The notes under the pieces: generated by a model
The model's database searches: none
The model's input: only the letters and a program-made list of their open reading frames with translations
What the model was told of the DNA's origin: nothing
Part shown: positions 18,048 through 27,368 of the stretch, one piece after another
How the letters are laid out: every line of letters begins with the position of its first letter
Position numbering within the stretch: position 1 is the stretch's first letter
Assembly: GCA_963656065.1 (NCBI GenBank)
Contig: CAVKGV010000005.1
Coordinates: 62,001 to 126,000 of the forward strand
Length of the DNA stretch: 64,000 nucleotides
Source of the DNA: Hallerella sp963656065
GTDB taxonomy: Bacteria; Fibrobacterota; Fibrobacteria; Fibrobacterales; Fibrobacteraceae
Direction: 5' to 3'
Program-made: the position numbers and the translations under genes

Positions 18048-19355
18048 ATGGGAAAGATTAGTGTTTTTGGACTCGGTTATGTTGGCTGCGTAGGCATAGG
18101 TTGTTTTGCCAAATTGGGACACTGCGTTATTGGCTGTGATGTGGATCCTCGTAAAGTCGGTCTGATTTCTTCAGGGCGTCCGACAATTGTGGAACGCGAT
18201 GTTGACGAATTGATAGCCGAAGGATTTGCGTCTGGCAGAATTTCTGCCACGGAATCCGCAGAAAGAGCCGTCCTTGAATCAGATATTTCTTTTATTTGCG
18301 TTGGAACGCCTGTAACAGATAAAGATGGCTTGGATTTGCAGTTTATTGATTCTGTTGTAGAGAATATCGGCAAGGCGCTTTTAAAAAAGAACGATTTCCA
18401 TTTGGTGGTGTTGAGAAGTACAGTTCCTCCAGGAACCAATGAGCGGATAGGAAAAAGATTAGAACAACTGTCCGGCAAAAAACGAGATGTCGATTTTTCT
18501 GTCGTTTCAAATCCTGAATTTTTACGGGAAGGTAAGGCAGTTGAAGATTTCATGAATCCGCCGCTCACGGTAATCGGCTGTAATTGTGCAAAAGCTCGCA
18601 GCATAATGCGAACTTTATATTCTCCGCTCAAGAGCGAAATCGTAGAAGTGCTGCCTCGTGTAGCCGAGATGATTAAATTCGTAAACAACTCTTTTCATGC
18701 GTTGAAAGTTGCTTTTGGAAATGAGATTGGAGCTGTTTGCAAACAACTTGGCATTGATAGCCATGAAGTCATGAGGCTTTTTTGCAAGGATTCCCAATTG
18801 AACATCTCCCCGATGTATTTTATGCCGGGATTTGCTTATGGCGGATCATGTTTACCCAAGGATTTAAAGGGCTTGAATTATTTGGCTTCAAGTCATGATG
18901 TGCAAGCCCCTTTGCTTTCTTCCATACACGCAAGCAATCAAAAGCATATTGAACGTGTATTGAAAATGGTCTTTGATAGCGGCAAGAAGAAAATAGGTCT
19001 TGTCGGATTAACTTTTAAGGCCGGTACCGACGATTTGAGAAATTCCGCGTCAGTCGTTTTAGCGGATACCCTTTTGAAAAATGGATTTTCCTTAAAAATT
19101 TATGATCGTTTTTTGAACCTTGCCAAGGCGCAGGGTGAAAATATCGGTTCCAGACTTCCGAATGGAATGGTTCATTTATTGGAAAATGATATCCATGATT
19201 TGTGTGATGAATCGGAGCTGATTATTGTTGCTGTCAAAAATCCAGAATTACCTAAAATGATTTATGAAAATCCTAAAATCTGTTTTTTGGATTTGGTGCG
19301 TTTGAAAGACGAATCGGTTCTTTCTTTGAATAATTACGAAGGTCTTTGCTGGTAA
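18048..19355 (+). CDS. algD: GDP-mannose 6-dehydrogenase, AlgD-type
   Basis: 435 residues from the ATG at 18048 (a TTG 15 bases earlier is possible). The Rossmann start VFGLGYVGCVGIGCFAKLGH, VGTPVTDKDGLDLQFID, NPEFLREGKAVEDF and the catalytic FAYGGSCLPKD are AlgD-like. With this start the catalytic cysteine is residue 268, as in Pseudomonas aeruginosa AlgD (436 residues), and the C-terminus EGLCW resembles the AlgD end EGICW. The expected product is GDP-mannuronate, precursor of alginate-like polymers. The base composition drops here relative to ugd. The gene ends close to, and just before, the first glycosyltransferase. Confidence 0.85.
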   Translation: MGKISVFGLGYVGCVGIGCFAKLGHCVIGCDVDPRKVGLISSGRPTIVERDVDELIAEGFASGRISATESAERAVLESDISFICVGTPVTDKDGLDLQFIDSVVENIGKALLKKNDFHLVVLRSTVPPGTNERIGKRLEQLSGKKRDVDFSVVSNPEFLREGKAVEDFMNPPLTVIGCNCAKARSIMRTLYSPLKSEIVEVLPRVAEMIKFVNNSFHALKVAFGNEIGAVCKQLGIDSHEVMRLFCKDSQLNISPMYFMPGFAYGGSCLPKDLKGLNYLASSHDVQAPLLSSIHASNQKHIERVLKMVFDSGKKKIGLVGLTFKAGTDDLRNSASVVLADTLLKNGFSLKIYDRFLNLAKAQGENIGSRLPNGMVHLLENDIHDLCDESELIIVAVKNPELPKMIYENPKICFLDLVRLKDESVLSLNNYEGLCW

Positions 19356-19363
19356 GTAAAATA

Positions 19364-20569
19364 ATGGAAAAGGAACTCCAAGGGAAAAAAATTACCATTG
19401 TTGTCGAGAATCTTCCTGTTCCTTTTGACCGTCGTGTTTGGCAGGAGGCAAATGTCTTGCATGATGCCGGCGCAGAGGTCTGTATAATTTGCCCTAAAAC
19501 GAAAACTTTTCCAAAATCAGAAGAAACGCTTAACGGAATCCAGATTTATAGACATTCTTTAAAAGAAGCGAAACGGTCCGTAGAATATCTTTTTGAATAT
19601 GGTTCTGCCTTGTTCCATGAATTCCGCTTGTTGGTGAAAATTTTCCGCAAACATGGCGTTCAGGATGTTGTTCATATTTGCAATCCCCCAGATTTGCTTT
19701 TCATTCCTACGTTGCCGTTTCTTGCTTTTACAAAGTGCAAACTTTTATTTGACCATCACGATATAAATCCGGAATTGTGGCTTGCAAAATTTGGCAAGAA
19801 AAATTGGGGATATCGTTTGATGCTCTTTTTTGAGCGTTTGACATATTTCTTCGCTTCGCATTCCATAGCGACAAATGAATCCTATAAAGAAATCGCTATC
19901 CGGCGAGGTAAAATGAAGCCGGAAAATGTGACGATTGTTCGTAGCGGCCCGGATATTTCAAAATTGACGATAGGTCCCGCCAACCCTGCCGTAAAGCAAG
20001 GCTTTAATTATCTAGTGGGCTATGTGGGGGTAATGGGAAAGCAGGAAGGAATTGAACTGCTGTTGGATTCCGTGGATTATATTGTAAATAAACTAAATCG
20101 AAAAGATATCCGTTTTTGCATTATGGGAGGGGGACCTTCTTTAGAAGAACTGCGAATGCTAAACCGTCAAAAAGGGCTCGAAGAATTTGTTGAATTTCCG
20201 GGTCGCGTGTCGAATGAATATTTGGCTGATGTCTTGAATACGGCAGATGTTTGTGTCAACCCGGATGTACCTTCCGAAATGAACGATAAATCGACGATGA
20301 ATAAAATCATGGAATACATGGCGTTCGGCAAACCGATTGTTCAATACGATTTAAAGGAAGGCCGTTTTTCTGCCCAGGAAGCTTCGCTTTATGCCAAGAA
20401 TACAAGCGTAGAAGATTTCGGGGATAAAATTGTTTGGATTTTGGAACATCCGGCTGATGCGGCAAAAATGGGAGCTTTTGGACGCAAGCGCGTTGAAACC
20501 GAGCTTTCATGGGATTTTGAAAAGCCGAAGCTTATCGGTGCCTATAAGAAGTTGTTGAAATTGGGGTAA
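19364..20569 (+). CDS. Glycosyltransferase family 4
   Basis: 401 residues, GT-B fold. The N-terminus ENLPVPFDRRVWQEANVLHD is a common signature of a large GT4 subgroup in exopolysaccharide clusters. The donor-binding C-terminal half has IMGGGPSLEELRML, VEFPGRVSNEYLADVLNTAD and KIMEYMAFGKPIVQYD. The ATG at 19364 has GGTAAG seven bases upstream. It should add one sugar of the repeat unit at the inner face of the membrane; donor and linkage are unknown. Confidence 0.88.
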   Translation: MEKELQGKKITIVVENLPVPFDRRVWQEANVLHDAGAEVCIICPKTKTFPKSEETLNGIQIYRHSLKEAKRSVEYLFEYGSALFHEFRLLVKIFRKHGVQDVVHICNPPDLLFIPTLPFLAFTKCKLLFDHHDINPELWLAKFGKKNWGYRLMLFFERLTYFFASHSIATNESYKEIAIRRGKMKPENVTIVRSGPDISKLTIGPANPAVKQGFNYLVGYVGVMGKQEGIELLLDSVDYIVNKLNRKDIRFCIMGGGPSLEELRMLNRQKGLEEFVEFPGRVSNEYLADVLNTADVCVNPDVPSEMNDKSTMNKIMEYMAFGKPIVQYDLKEGRFSAQEASLYAKNTSVEDFGDKIVWILEHPADAAKMGAFGRKRVETELSWDFEKPKLIGAYKKLLKLG

Positions 20570-20571
20570 TA

Positions 20572-21633
20572 TTGAAAACGGTTCTTTTCTTTCCGCAAGC
20601 AAAGACAGAGGAAAATTTTTATCTAGGAAATTTGTCAAAAACAATTTCCGATGAGTTTCGGGTTGTTGGGGTGAATCAAGTATTTCGTGGTCAACTGAGA
20701 GCGTTTTTTGTAGCAAAAACATGTCATTTGAATTGGCTGGAAAATGTTCGTGGAAATAATGAAATTCGTTGTCTGTTAAATTTCATTTTTCGGTTGGGAT
20801 TTTTGTGCTGTTTAAAAATATTTCAAAAGAAAATAGTGTGGACTGTTCATAACAAAGTCGCCCATGATCAAAAACGGGGTCGGAAGTATTCTAAAGTTCT
20901 GATGAAAATTTTGATGCACTGGAGTGACCGAATTCATATTTTATGTTCGGAAACAATTAATGAAATTCCTGAATTGCAACACTTTCGTGAAAAGATTTGT
21001 TGCATTCCTCACGGAGATTATTTTCAAAATTTTGGGGATGGGAAAATAGATATTCGGGCAAAGTACGAAATTTCTCAAACAACGAAAATTATTTTTTTTG
21101 TAGGGAAAATTGGACCGTATAAGAATTTGGAATTGTTGATAGACGGATTTAAAAAGACGGAACTGTTTAAATCGGAGTTTGTGTTGTTGATTTGTGGAAA
21201 ATGCAGTGATGAAAATTATCGAAAAAAAATTCAGCAAAAAATAGGCTCCTGTAAATCGATTGTTGCTGATTTTCGGTTTATCGAAAATGATTGTATGGGA
21301 GATTACCTGGAACAGTCGGATGTCTTAGCCACGCCGTATGATATTGACAGCGCCTTGAATTCCGGGACCTTGTGGATGGCCTTTTCTTATAGGACGCCGA
21401 TGCTTTGCCCTGAAATAGGTTGCATTCGGGGTGAACCGGAAATAGAAAATTGTTCTTTTGTTTATCGTTATGTCTCTCCGGAATCACATTTTCTGGCACT
21501 ATGTAAGACGTTGGAGGTCTTAAAGAAAGAAACGCGAGAGTCGCTTGCAAAGAAGGGTAATTTGGCATATTCCGAAATGCAAAAACGATCCTGGAACATC
21601 CACAAGAAGGAATGGATCTCGCTGTATGATTAG
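20572..21633 (+). CDS. Glycosyltransferase, GT4-like
   Basis: 353 residues, starting with TTG two bases after the previous stop (GGGGTAAT upstream). VWTVHNKVAHDQ, CCIPHGDYFQNF and IIFFVGKIGPYKNLELLIDGF are GT-B features, and the SALNSGTLWMAFSYRTPMLCPE stretch corresponds to the donor-binding end of GT4 enzymes. The classical EX7E pair is not clear. The gene is strongly A/T-rich. It overlaps the next start by eight bases, so it is part of one operon. Confidence 0.75.
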   Translation: MKTVLFFPQAKTEENFYLGNLSKTISDEFRVVGVNQVFRGQLRAFFVAKTCHLNWLENVRGNNEIRCLLNFIFRLGFLCCLKIFQKKIVWTVHNKVAHDQKRGRKYSKVLMKILMHWSDRIHILCSETINEIPELQHFREKICCIPHGDYFQNFGDGKIDIRAKYEISQTTKIIFFVGKIGPYKNLELLIDGFKKTELFKSEFVLLICGKCSDENYRKKIQQKIGSCKSIVADFRFIENDCMGDYLEQSDVLATPYDIDSALNSGTLWMAFSYRTPMLCPEIGCIRGEPEIENCSFVYRYVSPESHFLALCKTLEVLKKETRESLAKKGNLAYSEMQKRSWNIHKKEWISLYD

Positions 21634-22834
21634 AGCTGCATTGAAAAAAAATGGCATTGGGAAATATGGAAAGTGGCTTTTGATTGTCATTAAATGCCTA
21701 TGTGCGAAATTTTTCCTTTTATGCTTAAAAGGATCGAAACGTTTTTCTAATGTGTGGGTCTTTGCAGAACGAGGCGTCGATGCACGGGACAATGCTTTTC
21801 GGCTTTTTGAATATGTAAGAAAGACTCATCCGGAAGTCAATGCGTTTTATTTAATTGAAAAAGATTCGCCAGATAGGAAAAATTTTTCTTCTAAAGACCG
21901 TTTGATTGATTTTGGCTCTTGGAAACATTACCTATTTTATTTGGCTGCCGAAGTAAAAGTTAGCGCTCATATACTTGGGGGGGCTCCGGAGCGTAACTTG
22001 TTCTTGCGCATGTCCAAAGTGAAAATCTTAAAGAAAATTTTTGTGACGGGAAAATATGTCTTCTTGCAGCATGGGGTAACGCAGGCGGACGGTCCGTGGT
22101 TGCATCGAGACAAGGTATCGTTTGATCTGTTTGTAACTGTTTCTGAACGGGAAGCAGAATATGTTGAAAAATGTTTTGGCCATCCTCATGAAATTGTGAA
22201 AACGTTGGGTTTTGCTCGCTATGATTTTTTACCATGCAAAAAATCGAATACTAGGAAAATCTTGTTGATGCCGACCTGGCGTCATTTCCTTTCCAGGTCA
22301 ACAAATGAATCATTTAAGGCTTCTGAATATTTTTGCAATATTGGAGGTTTGATTCAGAATGCCAGATTGAAAGAACTGCTAGAAAAATATGATTATCAAT
22401 TGATTTTTTATCCCCATTTTGAAGTTCAAAAATATTTGAATCTTTTTCCGGGAAATAGCGAAAGAATCGTATTAGCTTCTTTTGAAAAATTTGATGTTCA
22501 AAAACTGCTTGTTGACTGTGATTTGCTGATTACGGACTATTCAAGCGTTCAATTTGATTTTTCCTATATGGGAAAGCCCATCATCTTGTTTCAGTTCGAT
22601 AGAAATGCCTATCGTTCTGGTCACCAGGGAATGGGATATTTTGACCCGGATAGGGATGGTTTTGGTCCTGTTGGCTTGGACATTGAAAGTGTGGTAGAGA
22701 AGGTCGAAAATTATCTGGCAAAAAATTGTGAATTAGAAGAAGTCTATCGAATGCGCATCAAAGAATTTTTTAAATATTCTGATGTGAAAAATTGTGAGCG
22801 AAATTATAATGCAATTCAGGAAATTGTGAAATGA
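21626..22834 (+). CDS. CDP-glycerol glycerophosphotransferase family protein
   Basis: 402 residues. The family (TagB/TagF, Glyphos_transf) transfers glycerol- or ribitol-phosphate from CDP-polyols onto glycans. Two hallmarks are visible: FLQHGVTQADG around residue 148, carrying the catalytic histidine, and LLITDYSSVQFDFSYMGKP with PIILFQFD near residue 305-325. A basic hydrophobic N-terminus may touch the membrane. The start ATG overlaps the preceding stop; the stop overlaps the next start as ATGA. Together with the cytidylyltransferase at 33602-34327 and LicD it points to a polyol-phosphate substituent. Confidence 0.88.
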   Translation: MIRAALKKNGIGKYGKWLLIVIKCLCAKFFLLCLKGSKRFSNVWVFAERGVDARDNAFRLFEYVRKTHPEVNAFYLIEKDSPDRKNFSSKDRLIDFGSWKHYLFYLAAEVKVSAHILGGAPERNLFLRMSKVKILKKIFVTGKYVFLQHGVTQADGPWLHRDKVSFDLFVTVSEREAEYVEKCFGHPHEIVKTLGFARYDFLPCKKSNTRKILLMPTWRHFLSRSTNESFKASEYFCNIGGLIQNARLKELLEKYDYQLIFYPHFEVQKYLNLFPGNSERIVLASFEKFDVQKLLVDCDLLITDYSSVQFDFSYMGKPIILFQFDRNAYRSGHQGMGYFDPDRDGFGPVGLDIESVVEKVENYLAKNCELEEVYRMRIKEFFKYSDVKNCERNYNAIQEIVK

Positions 22835-23967
22835 AGGTCCTTTTTGTTTATAATACGCCGTTGGATGTCCATGCAGGTGGGGTGGAAAGAGTTACCTGCT
22901 CGGTAATGAATGGTCTTGCTTTAGATGGAATCCAGTCTCTTTATGTGGAAGATTCAGGATCTGAATTGTTTTTTGAAGGAAAGCTTGTTGATGTAGAAAA
23001 GTTTTTTGGGGAAAACGCCTTTGATGTTGTTGTCCAACAGCTTGCTTATGATGGTGTCATAGCTCGATATTTACAGGAAAAAGAAAAACAAATTCCGTAT
23101 ATCGTTGCATGGCATACGGCGCCTCCGACATGGAAGAAATCTTGGCGTGTCGCTACGACAAAATCGTTTGGCAATGGAACTGCGCAAATAAGAAGACTGT
23201 TACGAATTGCTCTTTATCCTTTTTTCTACTTGAAGGAAATTCGACGGTTTCGGAACCGTTGGAAGAAGATTCTTCCGAGAATATCCAAAATTTTGTTACT
23301 TTCTTCCACCTTTGAATCGGATTTTCAATATCTGTTAGGACGCCCGGCTTCCCGATTCTATTCGATTCCAAACCCTCTGTCGTTTATGGAAATTGCGAAA
23401 CCGGACATCTTGACGCACAAAAAAAAAGAGGTTTTGGTTGTTGCTAGAATGAAAGAACAACAAAAACGGATTTCCTTAGTGCTTAGAATATGGCAATTAG
23501 TGGAAAAGAGCATAATATCTTCAGATTGGGTTCTTCGCGTTGTTGGGGATGGTGAGGATCTGTGTTCTTATCAAGAATTGGCAAAACAATTGAAACTCAA
23601 ACAAGTTCAGTTCTTGGGAAGTCAAGACCCGATTCCCTTTTACAAGACTGCCGCTTTGCTCATGATGACCTCTGCATTTGAAGGATGGGGATTGACTTTA
23701 ACGGAATCTCAACAGTTCGGCGTTGTTCCGGTCGCTTTTGACAGCTACGCTTCTATTCGAGATATCATTGAAAATGGAAAAAATGGTTTCTTGGTGCCTT
23801 TTGGTAATTTGAAAGAGTTTGCAAAAAAAATGATTTGGCTAATGGAAAATTCCGAAACCCGAAATTGTGTTGCTCGGAATTGTCTAGAATCGGTTCATCG
23901 ATTTGAAATATCGAAAATTATTCCAAGATGGCAATCCTTATTGACGGATGTTTGCAAAGGAATCTGA
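22831..23967 (+). CDS. Glycosyltransferase family 4
   Basis: 378 residues. The N-terminus KVLFVYNTPLDVHAGGVERV is the GT4 acceptor-side glycine loop (GGxER). The donor site has VLVVARMKEQQKRISLVLR, VVGDGEDLCSYQELA and the EX7E pair in EGWGLTLTE followed by SQQFGVVPVAFD. It starts inside the preceding stop (ATGA) and its 3' end is overlapped by the lyase-like gene. Sugar specificity cannot be read from sequence. Confidence 0.88.
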   Translation: MKVLFVYNTPLDVHAGGVERVTCSVMNGLALDGIQSLYVEDSGSELFFEGKLVDVEKFFGENAFDVVVQQLAYDGVIARYLQEKEKQIPYIVAWHTAPPTWKKSWRVATTKSFGNGTAQIRRLLRIALYPFFYLKEIRRFRNRWKKILPRISKILLLSSTFESDFQYLLGRPASRFYSIPNPLSFMEIAKPDILTHKKKEVLVVARMKEQQKRISLVLRIWQLVEKSIISSDWVLRVVGDGEDLCSYQELAKQLKLKQVQFLGSQDPIPFYKTAALLMMTSAFEGWGLTLTESQQFGVVPVAFDSYASIRDIIENGKNGFLVPFGNLKEFAKKMIWLMENSETRNCVARNCLESVHRFEISKIIPRWQSLLTDVCKGI

Positions 23968-24728
23968 TTCAATTGTTCTTAATTCTTCTTTTTCATCAAT
24001 TGTTTTTTGCAGAAATTCCAATTTCTGCCGAAAATTTAAATTCCGCCGTAACTCGGATCAATCTTTCTGCTATGGCGGAGTGGATTGAAGATTCAAGCGA
24101 AACGGTTTTGCGGCTAAAGTATCCTAAGGGCTGTGTAGGCACTTCCAAAAAAAATGGTTGCGCTGTTCAATTTTCCTTGCCGCTTGACGAACTGAATGCT
24201 GATGAATTATGGTGCTCATACGAAGTGTATTTTGAAAAGAATTTTGATTTCAGAAATGGTGGAAAATTGCCGGGGTTTTGTGGTGGAAAATGTTACACTG
24301 GAGGTAACAAGCCGACGGATGCTGATGGATGGAGCAATAGAATCATGTGGAAAAAAGATGGATTTCTAACGCAATATGTTTACTATTACGGTCAAAAGGG
24401 GCGTTATGCGGATAATTTCAAATGGGATTTGAATGGGAAAATTTCGCAAAAAAAAATTACTACTGGAAAATGGCATAAGATTTTGATGCGAGTTAAGCTG
24501 AACGATGTAGATTTCGAAAATAAGATTTTAGCAAATGGGATCTTGCAAACTTGGTTCGATGGAGAACTTGTTGTTGATTTGGATTCCATGCTTTTTCGCA
24601 ATCGTTCCGAGTTGAAAATTGATCGATTCTATTTTTCTACGTTCCACGGTGGAAACGATAAAAGTTTTGCTCCGCGGTGGGATTCCTTTATTCGCTTTCG
24701 GAATTTGCAGATTTTTGAAAAACATTGA
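23928..24728 (+). CDS. Polysaccharide lyase family 14-like secreted protein
   Basis: 266 residues from ATG; a TTG at 23952 would give a cleaner signal peptide (QRNLIQLFLILLFHQLFFA). The mature part has LWCSYEVYFEKNFDF, GGKLPGFCGG, GWSNRIMWKKDG, QYVYYYG and ILQTWFDGELVVD, the order seen in PL14-type beta-jelly-roll lyases, which cut alginate or glucuronan. A uronate polymer lyase within a locus that makes GDP-mannuronate is consistent with trimming or release of the polymer. Its last 41 bases overlap the convergent Wzy gene. Family call is by eye. Confidence 0.65.
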   Translation: MAILIDGCLQRNLIQLFLILLFHQLFFAEIPISAENLNSAVTRINLSAMAEWIEDSSETVLRLKYPKGCVGTSKKNGCAVQFSLPLDELNADELWCSYEVYFEKNFDFRNGGKLPGFCGGKCYTGGNKPTDADGWSNRIMWKKDGFLTQYVYYYGQKGRYADNFKWDLNGKISQKKITTGKWHKILMRVKLNDVDFENKILANGILQTWFDGELVVDLDSMLFRNRSELKIDRFYFSTFHGGNDKSFAPRWDSFIRFRNLQIFEKH

Positions 24729-26058
24729 TTTCGGCTTTTGTAGAAATTTCTTTTTGCAGGAGTCCTAAAGAGGTTCCGATGAAAAGAAGGCAAATTTCCG
24801 TATTGCGACCAATTTCTCCAGAAAGAATCAAGAATAGAACAAGCATTGAAGTTTCAAGCATTCCCTGAATGGCAAGTCGAGGGGACTCCTTCCGGTGTCT
24901 GAAAAAATATAGAAAGATTTGCCCGTAAAAGATTAATAGAGCTAAGATTCCAAATAAACCGATGTCGAGAAGAGCATAGAAAACGATAGATTCTAGACCG
25001 TAGGTTTCTTCTTTTTCAAAGTTGAGCCTTTTCCCTTCGTCATCGGAGGCCAGAATGGTGTGATTCGTGTAATAGAGACCGTGCCCGAATAATGGTTTAT
25101 TGGCGAATTCAATGATGGTAAACAACAACTGTTGTTGTCGCATTTCTAGCGAACTTCCGCCGTCTTTGGCGGAAAAAGCGGCTGTTGCCACGGAAGACAA
25201 ACTATAAATAGCAACGGCGTAGATGATAATGGCAAGAAACTTTTTTTTGAATGAAAGCGAAGTTGTAAAGTAAATCAGGAGACCGAGACCGATACATCCC
25301 ATGGCGGTTCTTGATCCAGAAAGAATGGTTGTAAAAGCAATGGAGAATAGAACAAAGTTTCGCTTGCGGACATCGAATTGATTCTGTGAAACCTTGAAAT
25401 ACGAAAGAGAAAACAGAAACATTGTACTTAGCAGTACGCCTAGGACGGTCGGATGTTTTGTTGTTATGGAAATTCGAGTTCTCCAGCCTGAGGAACCAAA
25501 TCCGTTTGTAATGCCAGCTGGTCCAAACATATCTGGAACTCTTGTAGAGGGGAAAGCGGTGGCAATGGCTTCTCGGACATAGTTGTAATTTAGCAGATAT
25601 TCGACAAATCCCATTCCACAAAAGATGAGGAAAAATAAAAATAGATGCTTGACAAGAGTATTTTCTTCAACTTCCTTTGCACAAATAAAAACAGCGATGA
25701 TTGAGACATATTTATCAAAGCAGTAACGAAATACTTCATAGTAATCGTGAAAGTTTCCTCCGTTAGACCAAGTTGTTGCAATGTAGGCGAGAAAGATGAA
25801 TCCCAGTCCAAATTTGACAGGAAATGAATTTATTTGCGTCTTGAATTGATGAAAGTTGAAAAAGGCTTCTTTTATAAAAAAGAGATAGGGTAAAAGTTGA
25901 TAGGGAGTTAATTCCGGTTTTTCGATAAGTCCGATATTGATGTAAAAAAGAATGTTTACCAGAAGTAGGGCTAGTAATTGCTTTTCTCGATCGCCTTTCA
26001 GAATAAGGAAAAGCAACGTAAAAAAGAGAAAATATGCCAAAATGGAAAGGAGAAACAT
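24688..26058 (-). CDS. wzy: O-antigen/capsule polymerase, Wzy-like (O-antigen ligase domain)
   Basis: 456 residues with about ten to twelve hydrophobic helices and a longer periplasmic loop rich in charged residues (about 300-345, SAKDGGSSLEMRQQQLL and FGHGLYYTNHTIL). The GSRTAMG and KPLFGHGLY motifs occur in the Wzy_C/O-antigen ligase domain. It would join repeat units in the periplasm. It is the last gene of a leftward operon and its 3' end overlaps the lyase gene. Whether it is a polymerase or a ligase is not settled by sequence; a Wzx in the same operon favours polymerase. Confidence 0.8.
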   Translation of the reverse strand: MFLLSILAYFLFFTLLFLILKGDREKQLLALLLVNILFYINIGLIEKPELTPYQLLPYLFFIKEAFFNFHQFKTQINSFPVKFGLGFIFLAYIATTWSNGGNFHDYYEVFRYCFDKYVSIIAVFICAKEVEENTLVKHLFLFFLIFCGMGFVEYLLNYNYVREAIATAFPSTRVPDMFGPAGITNGFGSSGWRTRISITTKHPTVLGVLLSTMFLFSLSYFKVSQNQFDVRKRNFVLFSIAFTTILSGSRTAMGCIGLGLLIYFTTSLSFKKKFLAIIIYAVAIYSLSSVATAAFSAKDGGSSLEMRQQQLLFTIIEFANKPLFGHGLYYTNHTILASDDEGKRLNFEKEETYGLESIVFYALLDIGLFGILALLIFYGQIFLYFFRHRKESPRLAIQGMLETSMLVLFLILSGEIGRNTEICLLFIGTSLGLLQKEISTKAEINVFQKSANSESE

Positions 26059-26061
26059 CGT

Positions 26062-27057
26062 TTATTTGTTGGATGGGTTCTTGTATTTCATTTTGTCATA
26101 TTTAATAAAAAACCAAAACAAAAAAGGAAATAGTTGAAAAATTCTCGCACGAAATCGTTCGCTTTGCGATATTGTGCTGGAAAATTCCTGGAAAACTTTT
26201 TTATGGCGAAGCTTAAGTTCTTTTAGGAGTTCTCTGTTGTTTCCGCTTTGCCTTTGGACGAAGCAATAGCGTTTTGCCGAAAAATTTAAAAAGCTGGAAA
26301 CGGCCAATTGAAGCAAGAAACGAAGACCGTTTTTTTTGTAGAATTGAATGGCTTCCTGTTTTGCGTCTAGGCCATCTAAGGATTTGGGATTTGTAATTGC
26401 TTGGGAAATGCCGGTTGAGCGAATTAGGTAGTAATAAAGTTTTTGCGAAGTGAATGTCACTTTGGAGGCTTGTATTAGGGCCTTGTAGGAGAAGTACTCG
26501 TCTTCGTTGAATTTTCCGACAATAAATCGATTTTTCGCTATGATATGCCTGCAATACAGCTTGTTCCAGACCACAACGGCTTGCGTTGCATGGTCCCTTT
26601 GATAAAGTCGCTTTGCTGCATCTATTCCGGAGAGGGTTTCTATCTGAATTGCTTCGGTAAGATTTTCTGGAGCTGTTTTCAAAAATGGCTGAAAATTGCA
26701 GACGGCGATTTCGGAATGTTCCTCTAGCGATAGCTGATAGAGAATTTCTAACATTTGGGGATGAACATAGTCGTCGGAATCAATAAATGCGATATACTCT
26801 CCAGTTGAATGTTCAAATCCAATATTTCTTGCATCGGAGAGACCTCCATTTTTTTTATGGATTACATGAATCCGGGAGTCTCTGTTGGCATAATCATCAC
26901 ATATGGCCGCGCAATTGTCGGGAGAACCATCGTCAACTAGGATGATTTCCAAATTTGTGTAGGATTGATGAATAATACTATTTATGCAACGTGGCAGGTA
27001 TTTTTCAACATTGTAAATTGGAACGATAACAGAAATTAGTGGTTGGTTCATATCCAT
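26062..27057 (-). CDS. Glycosyltransferase family 2
   Basis: 331 residues, GT-A fold. ISVIVPIYNVEKYLPRCINS at the start, LVDDGSPDNCAAICDDYA, KNGGLSDARNIGF and the metal-binding AFIDSDDYVHPQML are classical GT2 signatures. The C-terminal third is basic with a hydrophobic segment near the end (FPFLFWFFIKYDK), likely membrane-associated. It ends three bases before the Wzy start, in the same operon. Sugar unknown. Confidence 0.9.
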   Translation of the reverse strand: MDMNQPLISVIVPIYNVEKYLPRCINSIIHQSYTNLEIILVDDGSPDNCAAICDDYANRDSRIHVIHKKNGGLSDARNIGFEHSTGEYIAFIDSDDYVHPQMLEILYQLSLEEHSEIAVCNFQPFLKTAPENLTEAIQIETLSGIDAAKRLYQRDHATQAVVVWNKLYCRHIIAKNRFIVGKFNEDEYFSYKALIQASKVTFTSQKLYYYLIRSTGISQAITNPKSLDGLDAKQEAIQFYKKNGLRFLLQLAVSSFLNFSAKRYCFVQRQSGNNRELLKELKLRHKKVFQEFSSTISQSERFRARIFQLFPFLFWFFIKYDKMKYKNPSNK

Positions 27058-27347
27058 CCTTTTAGTAAAAGAAACTCCCGTTTTTCATGGTGTTGTTCGT
27101 GTGCCACAGAATGTTGTTCCATTTTTTTGTGCCGGTTTATGATTTCATTGAATATGTCATTTCTTTGGTTTTCATTCAAACGGTGTGCCTTTTTTTTGCA
27201 ATTTGAAATATGCTCGGGCTCGAAAAATTCTTCCTTTTTTGTCAATGTGTGTGAAAAAACAAATGAAGCGTGCTTGTACGTAAGAATCAAAAATGCGAGG
27301 GCTTTGGGATACATGCAATTATTTAACATAGGTTTGCGTTTAGTCAA
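27048..27347 (-). CDS. Doubtful small ORF or gene remnant between licD and GT2
   Basis: An open frame of 99 codons fills most of the 311 bases between the LicD gene and the GT2 gene and overlaps the GT2 start by ten bases. It would start with TTG, or ATG six or eleven codons later; no Shine-Dalgarno is visible. The product is basic and His-rich (HKKMEQHSVAHEQHHEKRE) with no recognised domain. It may be a remnant of a lost gene or simply an untranslated leader. The opposite strand is also open here, which weakens both. Confidence 0.2.
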   Translation of the reverse strand: MTKRKPMLNNCMYPKALAFLILTYKHASFVFSHTLTKKEEFFEPEHISNCKKKAHRLNENQRNDIFNEIINRHKKMEQHSVAHEQHHEKREFLLLKGWI

Positions 27348-27368
27348 TTTATGTGCGATGCAAGTACA

